From NCBI RefSeq assembly GCF_012489685.1, contig NC_080041.1, positions 108,965,760 to 109,029,759 on the forward strand: DNA of 64,000 nt. The letters run 5' to 3'. This document shows positions 42,954-56,700 of this stretch, one piece after another. Every line of letters begins with the position of its first letter. The first letter of the stretch is position 1. Origin of the DNA: Lotus japonicus. Lineage: Eukaryota > Streptophyta > Magnoliopsida > Fabales > Fabaceae. A program made the position numbers and the translations under genes. The notes beneath the pieces were generated by a model. It was not told where the DNA came from. It worked only from the letters and a program-made list of their open reading frames with translations, and ran no database searches.

Positions 42954-44535
42954 CTAACAAATATTTCGAAATGTTTATTTGGATACCTTTAACAACACAA
43001 AGGGACAGATAAAAACATCTCTTAGTAAGTAATTACTTGCCTTTTCGAACATTTTGAACGAAAAGCAAATAAATTTTGTTGTAAAATTTGATGAACTATA
43101 GGACGAAGGTGAACACGGACAAGTCTTTGCTAAGAAGTAAGAATAAACTCACTCGGATTGAATAGACCATTCCCACTTAAGAATATTCATCACAATTGTT
43201 GCATACCATTGGCTTTAGCCAAGTGATTTAGTTACTCACAATAAAATAGAAAATGAAAACAGATCTTAGAGAAGCTACGAGAGATAAAAGTGCGGACTCC
43301 TCTCTATCTCTAGCTTCCAAATTGCATACGTTAAGTTTACACGACCTAAATCTTGATCTAACTCGATGAGAAAACGAGAAGGAATGGATAAATTCAGTAG
43401 AAAATGATAAACCTGTGTCCTTAGTGACATATTCAATTTGTTTTTTCCTTAGCGTGAAGTTTTTGTTATTTAACTAATGAGAGAGATGGCATGCATAGAA
43501 AACGTAATCAAAGGTGAAGTAGAGACAACTATGAATTGACACCAATGGGGGTAGAAGTAGAACAATCACCAGGGTGTCAGGGTGTTCGAAGACATAGCTG
43601 AACTGTGGTGCATAAAAAGTGAGCAGAATACCATAACGGATGCGTCATTGCATGGTCGAGCCATACCTCAGGACCTGAATCTTAACTCCATAGATACTAT
43701 GACAGAGTAGGTAAAAATGAAAAAAACAATCTGAATCTGGAAGCGTTCTATTATAAAATTCATGGTGTTCTTTAATTACAAATCAAGCTATAATTAACTA
43801 TCCAAGAGTTAACTGACATATAACAGATATGTAGTTGATCACCAAAGAATAACAAATCAGTAAGGTACGCTACATTTCTACAAGTCCACCCAATCACTGA
43901 ACCAACCCCCAAAAAAAAAAAAACACAAACTCTTAATAATGAAGTCGGTTAATAAACAATATTTGAAGAAAGATTTAAAATGGCAGCAAAATGATTGAGA
44001 ATACAGTATGAACCTTTTGTCTATGATTCTATCCCCATCTAAACACTTTCTTCCGCTATTTCTTTATCTTTACTAGTTTTCAGAGTACAAAGACATTGAT
44101 ATCGCAAAACATCAAATAACTAGCAAGTTTCTAAACCAATATGATGGATAATAATGTACATGCATTCCAAGAAAGAATATATCTAAACCGATCACTCTAC
44201 TCTACATTTTAGGTGGTCCCCAATTCATCCCTCCCCTAATTTTCTTATCCATGTAACCACTTCCTTAAATGTTCAAAATCTTCCTTGTCATTCCTGAGCT
44301 TTAAATCACTGAAATCTGGGTACGGTACCACAAGTAACTTGACCTTCCACACTCCATGAACCATAATTACAAAGAATACATTTCTTTCACATAAGACCAA
44401 AATGAAGAAATCGCAAGAGGTCGCTTCTTCCAAAATAGGTTTCCAGGATGCCACCAAATCGGGGGGAAGGAGATTATCCAAAAAGACAATATACAAACAC
44501 CAAATTATTCTCATTTTACTCTATATTATTTTGGA
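42954..44535. other. Spacer and 3' UTR of exportin-7
   Basis: No gene recognised. The part close to 44535 is the likely 3' UTR of the minus-strand exportin-7 gene. A 90-codon open frame at 44245-44514 matches no family. Confidence 0.5.
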
Positions 44536-47500
44536 TTATTTGGCACGGAATTCATGCCGAAAAATGGTGAGGTTTTGAGTAAACTTATCCCTGGTTTTTG
44601 AATCTAAGCTCAGGGTAACATCTGCCATAAGCTTATCAAAACAAAGAGAGAGCCGCTGATGCTGATCCATTGGCTGCAAAAGATAACAAGCCTGAGTTTA
44701 ACAACAACTATGTGGTGGAAAAGTAAAAACATAAACCCAGGTTCGTACAACCCAAATACATGTAAGACATTATAACAGTTACAAAAACAGAATCATTATA
44801 GGCTTCAATTAGCAAGTTATTGACACTATTTTGATGCAATGTCAAGTAAATAATTTGTTGCATTATGTTAGGGTTCTAAATATTATTGTGCCTGGAGTGA
44901 ATGGGCCTATTTGATTTAGGGCTTGGGTTGATTTTATCTTTTGTTATTTGCTTTGGGTATTGAGTTGGGCCTATGTTGGGCCAGAGTTATTTGCTTAGTA
45001 GGGTTAGTTTATTATAAATAAGAGTACTCCCCTTTTTTACCTTGTGGCTGCTGTTAGGGTTTTCTAAATCCTAACATATTATCAACAGACACTCTGAATC
45101 CTCCCATGTGAGCATTTCATATGACAAGATATATGTGAAGAGCGAATAGTCAGGGCCCTATTAGTGAAATATATCTAGGATATTCATATCTACTTCTTAC
45201 TATGAAAAACTCAAATGACAGGATCCATTCACCCAGCCATACATCCTCAACATTATTATTTACCTGATCTGTGATCCAGATCACAATACAACTGTTAAAA
45301 TTCTATAATCCAACTTTGAAGTTAGTGTGAGAAGCAAAATACCTGTGATGACAAGATTTGAGCTTTCAAATCAGAGTATATCTGCAAGTAAATGAAAACT
45401 CCCAGTTTGAGAAATGCCAAATAAGAATCAAATGGAGTATGGCTTGCATTGTGTGTTACTAATCAGTCTATATGTGCATATATTTATACTGTGTACAGGG
45501 TTAATTACAGGACGATTCAACACCTGAAATTTAAAATGAACCACTAACTTTAATTGAAATATATCTGACACAGTAACAGTCAACTTCAAGTTGGAGCATC
45601 TAGCAATAAACTAAATGAGAATTGGAAAAGGATTTATGAGGTCCATTTACCTGCTCATTAATGAGTATCAAGCTCAACATTGGCCTGCTCAGACTCCATT
45701 GGTTGCCACAGTCTTCAAACAATATGATCTCAAAGAGGGTCTTCAAGATCTAGGCATGCAAACAAGAGACACCCAAGTCACATAACCTCACAAAAAGGGT
45801 CCCTCACTCCCAGTTTCACAGGAAGAAAATAATAATAAGATAAGCATCATTATTACACTAAAATGGTAGTTTTGCCTTCTGAAACTAGGAGGGATTTCAG
45901 AACAAATTATGCACACAAAATCTCAAATCAGCCACTAAGTGAGTAAACCAAACATATTAGCATCATCTACAGCAGAGCTTTCCAGATTCAGTATAAATAA
46001 TTTTATAAGACTTTCAGAGGAAACATTTTTTTTTAATTATAACAGACTAGTGTGCAGTAAAGTGAAAAATATGTATAATATACCTCTGGAAACAGATTTG
46101 GACACTCTGCAATGTGACGAGCCAAATTGACAGACGCTGGTAAATTTGGAGCCTCTCCCATAGTGATGTTGTTAAAATAGAAAGCAGCCAAATTATCAAC
46201 AGCAGATGCACACTGTAATCAGAAATTGGAAAAAGAGTTGGAAAAAGGTACAGCCTCAAGAAACCAAATACATAATACCCACAGTGACAGAATCATCTGA
46301 AAAAATACTAGGAAAAATTGTGATTGAGTACGGAAGATACATATGAGATGTTGCCATAACCTGCGATGAGATACTTGTATCCAAGCCTTTAAGCCCTGAT
46401 TCCAGGGAGCCAACTATATGCATAAAGGTGTTTGTGGCCAAGTTCAATATGAAAGTGATGTGACTGTTGAACAAAACCTCCAAGAATGCAAAATAAGCCC
46501 TTGTTAGCTGCATAAAAGCAAAAGCTGAGTCAGCTTTACCTAATCATTATTTGGTAACCCTGCAGAAAACTAGTCTGATACATAATTCAGGCACTAGATA
46601 AATGATAAACGAATAATGTTGTCTTCACACCTCTCTTTGAGGTGGAAAGAGGTGGAAGGATGAGAGAGATAGGAAGAAAAGAAAAAGTAAGAGAGAGAAA
46701 GTATGAGATGTGATAGATGATAAGAGGAGAGAGATAGAAATAAAAATGAGTGGAAATGAACTGTATAAAAAATAAGGTGTGAACATATCATTGTTGGCAC
46801 CAATTGGTTTCGAAGAATGGACAATGTCTTCTCATTACAGGCATGGTCTGTCTCTCTCTCAACACACACACATACCTCAAAAAGATATAACGAAGTTGAC
46901 TAATATATCATAAAAAAATGGTGTGACAATTTGAAATGAAACATGCTTCAGTAAGTCCCACATCCAATCCTGATTATAGCCCTTTCTTATCTTCTGAGTT
47001 TTACATGTTCTACATTGATACACTTGTGATGCACTGATGATATATGATTTTTTTGTCGAGGCATAACATGTCAACTTATTATATGGAACATGTTTATGGG
47101 TTTTGTTGAAATTGCTGTGAGTATAAGGCAGATAGGCAGCAGGGGAGAGGGAAGTAAAAAGAAAGGAAGCAGATAACTTGGCAAGTAATGGAGGATGTCT
47201 TGATTGGGGATTGACTGAAACTTAAACTAGCAGTGATTTGTGGGAGTCAACATAAGTGGTATTCCGCAAAAGAGACTGAAACAAAAGGGAGGAGCAGAGA
47301 GAGAGAGAGAGTGCACCATCGAAGCATTGGAAATAACACTTGAATGAAATATTCTGATTGATTATACCATGAAACAGAGTACAATATATATACAAGAGTA
47401 ATCTCATAAGTTTAGGGAAAGAAATCACCTAAAATAAGAAAAGAATCTATCTATCCAAATTAAGGTAATAAAGATGGATCAGGATCCTCTCAATTGTAAA

Positions 47501-50500
47501 AAAACTTGACCATGTCAAGTTTCTTTAATTATTAAACTCACCAAAATCAATGGTGAGATGATGAAAGTTGACATGGTCAAGTTTTTTTACAATTGAGAGG
47601 ATTCTATTCTATCCAATAAGGACTAGGATAGAATTCCAGCATGTGCATACATCTAACTAATGAAGAATGAAAACACAACCGAAACATAAACATCAATCTA
47701 ATGAGTAAATTTTATATCAATTAACAGAAAATATAATTTCAGGGGTGCCTTAGTGACACAGTTGGAGTTGCTTCCATGTGAATTAGAGGTCATAAGTTCG
47801 AATTGTGGAATCAGCCTCTGTAAATGTAAGGTAAAGCTGCCAAAAATCCGACTCTTCCCTAGATCCCGCCAAGGAGGGCTTTAAGAACCAGGTTGCCCAA
47901 AAAGAAAATATAATTTATATAATACATAAATGCATTATACAAATACATAAAGTTTAATGACTACTTAGCTGAGGTTTTCATAGACAATCTAACACAGGTA
48001 ACAAAAAGATGGTAATATGTGCAATCGTTTTTACTTTTATATCCTTATTATGATAGAAAATTGAATTCGAAGAACAAAGAGAGTAACATAATAATCGATA
48101 CAAGTTTGCATACCTTACGATAAGCCAATATATCAGACAATGGAATTGACAGTGTCATCTTTAGAGCAGCATCTAGTGCATCAGATAGAGCTCTATCACC
48201 ATAAAGTTCAAAGACACCGAAGTTGACATAATTTCCTGCAAGGGCTGTGACAAATACAATTTCGCTAGTACATTAATTACATATACGAATCAATAGGGTT
48301 ATGAAAATGAACCCTTATCAATTATCATAATACAAATCTACACCAAATATGCTAAAACTGCCACCACAGAAATTTTAATATAGCCTTCGCCACCAAATTA
48401 TATTTTTGCACAGAACATCGAAGAAACTATTTTGAGTTTTTGGCATCTCAAACTTGATAATATAGATTAGACACAGGTGCTTCATCCTAGTATACATGTG
48501 ATATTGTATATTAACCTGAAAAAATATGGTTTTCTGAGCTTGATGTTTTTTGAGTCAAGAAACCTCCTGAGCCCCATGTTATACTTGGAAAAAACTCAGG
48601 AAGATTCTAGGTTTCGAGTTTGAAATTTTTCAGTCTCAATTCTACTCCATTCTTGACACTTCCAAGTTCTAATAAACTAAAAGGCAATCCTTCACCCCTC
48701 TTGATTTAGCTTTTATGGTTGAGTTAGGCCTACTCCGTTCCAATTTCTTTTTTGGGTGACTGAAGCTTTAAATAAATAACTATGAAAAAAAAAATCTTGC
48801 TCAGTGCTGAACGAAACATAAATATCATCTTGCACAAATTACATTGGCCTCGCTCAATACCTAAGTCTACAGCCTTCAAAATCTTGACTCTTCTCATCAT
48901 ATTGTTATCATCAGACAAAAATTCATGAATAGAGAAAGGGGTTTCAATGTATAAGTGGAGGGCAAGTAAAATTCCAACTGTAGTCAAGCACTTAACTCAG
49001 TCCCTGGCACCCTAATAAATAACCAGCCACAATTCAATAGAAGATGATCTACAAGAAGTCATATAAACTAAAAGTCTAAAACTACCATGAATACATTCTA
49101 CCCATACTTGCTATCGCAAAAGAACCACACTTAGCACCAAATCATGCTACATGAATAAAAAGAACCAAACAGGGCTAGGACTTCACCTCTTGACAGTATT
49201 GTTAAACAAATCCATATTCCTTTGTACTTGTGTGTATATACATCAGCAACATTTGGAAGAGACAAAATTCTAGATCCATAAGCAACAATCAGTTTACTGA
49301 CTTCCCGGAAGAGGAGTATGCCATTTGGAGAAGAAGAATCAAATGTCAAACGTTGAGCTTTATTTAGCACAAACTCCGCCATGAACTTCAACAGCGGAGT
49401 GGTAACCTGCAAAACCAAGCAGCAACAGATGGGGAAAGAGAAACAAACATTAGAGCATATGTATCGAAAGCAATTACACATGTAAAGCACAAAGTGCATT
49501 TGAAAAGGGGAAAATCAGTATCGACATACTTATTGATGGAATTTCAATCACGGTCGTTATCAAAAGTCAAAAGCACAATAGAAAGATGAAGATACATAAT
49601 TGTAAACGAAGAAAGCTCAGCAAGAGGATGTGCAAAGGAACCTCAACTTTTACATATATAACCAAGATAAGAATTATCTTTATCTCAAAACAAACTCTTC
49701 CAAAAGTTTAAGCTATTAGGTAAAGGCTTGGAAATGGTTTTTATATCTAACAAACCCTCTCACAAGAGCCATTTGGAATAGAACAATCAGCAAGACACAA
49801 GCCCATCCTACTATGAGCTAAAATTAAACTTTTGAGTTACAAGACAAGGTGTCAAGGATCAAACTCCCACCCACTTATTATAGAAATTTAATACCACGTT
49901 AAGAACCAACTTCCTTACTCATATATCCAACACTCTACAACTAATAAAGTAAGAGTTTAATAAATGACAATGTAAAGACGTCCATTACCTCTGGGTTATC
50001 TGTCCAATGTGAGATGCCTTTTAAGAGTAGAGGCATGTGTGCAGGATACAACCAATCAAATAGAAAGCCATAAGTTCGACGGCTAAGAAATACAAATATG
50101 AAAAACAGGGAGGTCAGTTAACTGCCTTTCTCAGCTTGAATAACAGAAACAGCACAAGTACCAACCTATTTGTGGCCATTGCGATTCCTCTAAGGTCCCT
50201 CATCAAGCCAACAAGGGCATCCTTTACAGCATCAGTTCGAAACACTGAATCCGATGTTGATTCCAAACTGAGGAAAACCTAAAACAGAGGGAGAAAATAT
50301 GCTGACTACAACCAAAACCAACAGATTAACCCACCAGTTATAAGAAAAAGCCATCTAGATGCCATAGTTAACACAATAGAATAAACAAAAAATTACTATT
50401 TCTTATATCTATCACCAAACAATGACATGGCAGGTTTTACAAAAAGCTAATTATAAGCAAACTTATGTAAAATTATACTCTTTTTGAGGAAATAGAAACA

Positions 50501-50697
50501 ATGAAGAAAGAAACATGTCCCTCAAACAGATTAGGTAAAAAACATAAAACCAAAATGAAAGAAACCTTGTCAGAATATACATTGTTTATGCTGTGTGTGT
50601 GTGTTCTAAATGTGTGATCTCTAGGCTGTAGAGTAGAATGGCCTAAGTCAGATTGCTGATGTAATAAAGTTAAGTGGTTAGGCGGTTAGGTGCTGAG

Positions 50698-50752
<55 letters not shown>

Positions 50753-53700
50753 ACTCGAGCAATATTCTGAACACTTAGATTCTGTATTTCAATATTGACA
50801 GAAATTGTTAGTAACTGCTAACTGAAGCTTATCTAACCTAACAGACTTAACTGTGTTATAGATACGGACTTAGACAGCCAAGATAATGTTCATACACTAA
50901 CTCCCTGACATGCAGAACATAGAATACACTCATATTGATGAAACTAGTAATGTAAATATTTAATTAATTGCACAATAGTCTGCATTAATCAGTAGAGGAT
51001 GGGATGAAAAATTACTAAATATCGAGACAGTGGTAGAATACCTGTTGGAGTGGATCCATTGAAGATTTAAATCTCACAGGGCTATCTTCCATGAATATCA
51101 ACCCACCAATAGTGTAATAGAAAGTCGTTCTGCTGCGAGAGCATCTCTTTGAATCCAAAAATGGAAAATGTTCCCTCTGTTCAGTACAAAAAGATTAGAA
51201 CAATCAAATTGAGGAATCTATTTCTTTGAAAAGAAATGTGGAAACACAGGGGGGGGGGGTGGTTCCCCCATCTTCACAAAAAAGAGAAAGGAAGGGAAAC
51301 CAACATTGCTGTCCATTCTCAGAAATCGATTTATATCATCCCTTATTTTAGAAATAGAACTTCATTTGAAAGAGCAGAACAGCTAAAAGGAGGGGGCAAT
51401 CCACCAAATCAGTGAGTGCAAGGTAATTTACAAAGTAAAAATTGCAAAGAGGCTACCCAGTCTCTTCATATATTTGAAAGGAAACTCCCTTGAGACAAAC
51501 ATTTACGGAAATCCATAGAGGCGCAAAAAAATAACAGTCTCAAAATATGTTTGAGAAGCAGAGAGGTTTGCCATTTCACTTCTATTAAATGCACCATGAG
51601 GACAGTAAACTGTAGGGAAAGTTTCAGCCTAATTTTTTCCAAAGCCCATAAACCAAACCAGCAAAAAAATGTTCCAAATAGGACACGTTCTATGTCTGGA
51701 TTCTGGATTAGCAAGAAGCTTACAAAATGAAATTACAACCTGAAGGGATTTTAGCTCAGTAGCTTCCCTGTGAGTTAGGTCTCTATGAAAGTGAAAACCC
51801 AAAGACAAGGGATACGATTATGAAGTGTTAATGGATAATTATATCATATGAATAGGAAATAAGGACCAACGAAAGAGACTCGACCATCCATAACTACATT
51901 ATTTTTTGAGCAATTTCTATCATATTGGAACATGAATAGTTGAATAGTAATTCGTAGGAAACTCATCTCAGTAGCTGGTTCAATACCATATAATCAGGTT
52001 CCAAATTCTGAATCTCTTAATAACCAGCTATTTATTACAAATAATAACTTAACAATGAATAACTGAGAAGTGAACACAATAGGGCCAATCCTGATCCACA
52101 AGAGTGTTAGAATTTAATATAAGTGATTAGAACATCAGCCACATACTTCCACCACAGAACCTTAAGGCACTGAAGGCTATGGGTGTGTGTCTTTTTAACT
52201 AATATACTATTGTCCACTTGTTTATTTATACAATGTGGGACTTCTTTGAGTCACACTTGTGTTACTCTAATACTCCCCCTTCAAGTGGGACTCCATTTTA
52301 TTTCTTCCTTCTTGCCTGACCTTGTACTCATTTGTTTGAGTCTCAGAGGCCTTACGGCTTGCTTCTTGACTGGGGCTGTACTCAAGTGGAACGTCATTAG
52401 GTGTTAGACTTTTGTTTCTTTGTCCAAGTCTCAAAGGCCCAACGTCTTGCTTCTTGTCTGGGCTTGTACTCAAGCGGAACATCACCATGTTAGAATTATA
52501 AGTCACATCCACACACAACAAAACCTTAAGGCAATGGGTGTCTGTGTCCTTTAACTTATACTATTGTACACTTGTTTATTTATACAATGTGGGACTTCTT
52601 TGAGTCACTTGTGTTACTCTATTAGAGAGAGAAGAGAAAAAAAGAAAGAGATTGTACCGTATGATTGGCAACAATAAATTTCACCGTGTCCAACTTCATA
52701 AGAAGCTTTCCAGTCATGTACCTGTTGCAAGAGAAATCAGGAAATTTGGGTGGATTATCCCAAAACAAAAATAAAAAGGTAGTTGTACTCATAAATCTCA
52801 CAAAAACTAACCCAGAGGCAAGCTCCAAGAACAAATTTAAGGTGTGATCAATGACCTCTTCACTCTGAAATTAGCACAAATACCACTAGCGGGTTTAACA
52901 CAGAAAAGAATTTGTAAAAGAGAAAACAAGAACAACAAACTAAAACTAACCTCCGTGTAGCACTTAAGGTTGGTTGCAATCTTTCCAACAATCACATTCA
53001 AAAGTAATAGATGATCATGAAGGCCTAGAAGCTCAGATAACCGGGCATATAACTGCTGCAGCATAAAATAAACAACTATAAATGATAAAAATATATGTAT
53101 GAACATGAAAATTAAATTAAATTCAGGTTTGTTAAGCCTTTTTATCAATAATAGAAACAGTATAGTACCTTAGAAGAATGAATGGCCTGATCTCCAACAT
53201 AAGACTTCCGGAAATTCTGAAAGAAAGTAAGAATTGCCCTATCGAGTCTTTGTTTGCCTATTTCGCCATATCTCTGTCAAATTCCAATAATAAGAACACA
53301 TAAGCAATATATTCTTCCAAAGCCAACAGCTGGCTAAATTTATCATTAAAACAAAAGCAAGAAAGTACTAGAGTAACAATACTGTTAGGGACCAATGTAA
53401 AAAGAAAGAATGGGCGCTGTATACTAGGAGAAATAGAGAAAATATTAATCAAATGGTGAATAAGTGAGAATAGGGAGTAAGTGGGTCAAGGTGGCATATA
53501 TAGGGAATAAGTGGGGTACCCCTCTGTTAGAGAAGGGGGACACTTATGTTCATTCTTTGTAATATATCTATAATTTCAGAGAGAGAGGGAGAGAGTTAGG
53601 GAATTCCCTTTGCAAGAAGAAGTCTGAGGCTTCTTAGTTTCTTCAAAGAAACCTAACAAACACAAATGAGAGAAGAGAGAGATTTCCATCTCACGTTGCA

Positions 53701-56700
53701 AGAAGAGAAAAATATTAGGTCTGAGAGATCCCCTAAAGACCAAGTGGTCTCCGCCAATCGCATATGGACTAATCAGGCAAAATGAGATAGATATAACTAT
53801 GAAATATAATATTGTATCCGTTTACAAGTCTATTATTTTTTTATTATTAATTATGAATGTATTTAATGTTGGGCAATTTTGTATTTTTGATCATTTAAGT
53901 GTGAAGTATAAGCTATTTATCTTGGATTTATAATCTTCTGCATAGTGATCACCCCGCTATCTGCTATAGCGCTTTTCGGATCAGCCATTCTGTGCTGCAT
54001 TTTGGGATTGATAACTGTCTTTAATTGAAGTCTATAGCGATACTAATTTATAGCTTTAGGGAGTAAAGTATCTAAAAGAAAGAAGAAGAAAAAAAGATAA
54101 TCTGTGCCTCAAGCCAAGCAAAAACTATTGCATGTGCTGGTATACCTGACTATGTACTCCACTGTCAGTTACATTAATCAACTGCAAAACTCGAGCTGAA
54201 ATTTCAGCATCTAGCACTTCCTGGGATTCCACACTGCATGTAGAAATATTGCAGGAAAATAAGACTACAGCAAGTTCACGTGTTTATGAACACTGCAAAA
54301 AACCTTTCTGATAATCCACAACATTCCAATAGATACAAGGTAAAAGCCAATTTTACCTACAACCAGCACATTGTTTTATCTTAAGAATTGCAGCAATGAT
54401 ATGAACAATCCAAGCAAGTTTGTCTTCAATCACTGCGAGGTCGCTGTTATCACTAACCTGTAATCTGGCTCTTTCCTATTCCAGTCAAGTGAAATCAGTC
54501 AAAAATCGATTAGTAACTCCTTCCAAGAAATACGTACAAAAGTTAAAATGGTAATTCAGTGAAAGTCATAACCACACCGTGTATATTTGCAGGACTGGCT
54601 CCATTATGTTTATTATAAATAAACTACTGCTCTCATACTGCAGAATGAATATAAAGATATAAGAGTTAAACAACCAACACAGTTCAAAAAATTGCAGCAG
54701 AATTGCAGAAATCAATACGAGTTTCCTACATTGAAAGCAGGATTATCTTTTGAAATTGAAGTACAGATAATAAGTAACAAAAGTAATATCTATCCCTATT
54801 CCTTTATTAGATTGTATCTCTATTGTTGCAGGATTACAATGTAGTTAGCATTATTGTACATTAGAAAAAATATCCTACTTAACAAGGCAGCACATGATAA
54901 GAGAAAAAATAAATAAAAAAGCCTTATCATAGAAGCAGGACACCCCCAATTTTTCAGCAAAGAGTATATTTACAGGTATTGATCTAAACTGTGGAGAGTT
55001 CTTAAATCTTGCAACTTCAGTTTTGTACCTGTACGTCATGTTGGGGGTGATTTTGAGGAAAATCCCGGGCTATTTCTTATATATGATTCAGATTATGAAT
55101 TCAAAAGGGTGTCTCATTTTTCATTGGGAGGTCAAACAGTATCCACCAAATTACTCATCTTTATTTCAGATTCCAATTAGGTTGTTCAGTAGATTAGAAA
55201 GAAAGGAGAGGATCAATTAGTTTGATTGTTGTGCACGCACATATGAGGGAAGATTCTGGATCATGGTATTGGTAATTTGGTGCCGGAAAGCATTGCTTTA
55301 GTTGATTAAATGTTTCTTCCTTGCGGCACAATGCTGTAAATAGTACTCTCTAGTTTAAATCATGGCAGCTCACTATAATCCTAGGAAGTTCATTTCAGGT
55401 GAACGTGTCCCTTTTAGATCACTAGCTTAGTTTAGAAAAAGGTTAATCCCTATCAAAGGATCTCGTTTACTATCTCTCTTATCTACCTGTTCCCAAGTCT
55501 AAGCGTCAAGAAAGTTGAAGTTTGAGCATTTATGTATTCAAACTATTGTTGTCAGGAATTTGAGTGACAGATTAATCTGCAATCACGTTATCTTGTGCTT
55601 AATTCTGTCAGATGTCATTTAATCCAGGAATAAAGATTGGGATACTTGATTCAACTGGTGTTATTTTGTAAGACCTTGCGCTTTTTGACTAATTCTTGAA
55701 GTGGAGGAAAAAATCCTTCTTAAAACCCATTCTGGCTCCACAGTTCCCACTAAGATCAAATCTTTTATTTTGACGGAGAGCGCCTACTTAATATGATTAT
55801 ATTAATTATTCATTTCATTTTAAACAAGTACAGGAGCTATAAAGCAGTTTTGAATCAAATTCCCTAAATGTTTTAGCTTTGTCTTCTGCTGCTGCTTTTT
55901 TTTATACAGTCCTTAGGAATCCAGCAGAGGTAGTCCTTACCTGCAAATAGATTTCTTCTTTCCTCAAAAAGAGAATAACGATGATATAAAATATATATGA
56001 TACCTGAAATCTGCAGAGGTAAGGAAAGCAATCTAATTGATCCTGAAGAAGTTCAGCATTATCTAAGGGGTTTTCAGAAAGATCATCAGGTAATCCAGCC
56101 TGTAAAAAATAGACAGAAGAAATTATATTTCTTACAGCCATCTCACCAACAGCAGTGTTGAGTTAAATAATAGAAAGTGGAAAGCAATATTAAGCAAAGC
56201 ACGCATGAATAATTGGAAATACCTGAACAGAGTTGAATCTTGATGTGATAAAACTTTCAGTAATCTTAGGAACAAATTCATCCAGTAAGCTCGGTGCATC
56301 ACCTTTCAAATATGGAACAGAAGACACCAATCTGGACCACAGCCCTAACAGGTAGTACACACTATTGCTGGCCCACTGACAAGAAGTTATCAACTAAATC
56401 AATCTTCACATCAAACTTGCAAATAACCTCAGTTGAAATTTTGACAACTCATGAAATTTATCTTATTGAAATTGTGACAGGATTCCATCCAGAATTTTGT
56501 TTTCAAATGGGAAGGTGACAGTGCCATTATCCCAAAGATAAGGCTTAAATAGACAGTGTGAATTTCGAACCGTGAACGTTGTCAAGATCGAGATCCTATC
56601 CAGGATAGAGAGAGGGATGACAAATTGTAAAATGTAGGATCATTACAGGAATCATAAGATCAAACTAAAAATATTAATTATATTTTTATATAAATATGAC

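Larger units (their letters stand above)
46508..48113 (-). other. Large exportin-7 intron 23 (1606 bp)
   Basis: Holds a foldback MITE (47484-47602), an Au-type SINE (47740-47902) and a short GA repeat (47296-47312). Open frames inside have no family features. Confidence 0.8.

Noticed and set aside
44245..44514. Minus-strand 90-codon frame after exportin-7
   Set aside because: Lies past the exportin-7 stop, in likely 3' UTR, and matches no family.
55023..55220. LINE reverse transcriptase remnant in exportin-7 intron 11
   Set aside because: Only one short stretch is suggestive and no neighbouring LINE motifs were found, so it is noted but not called.
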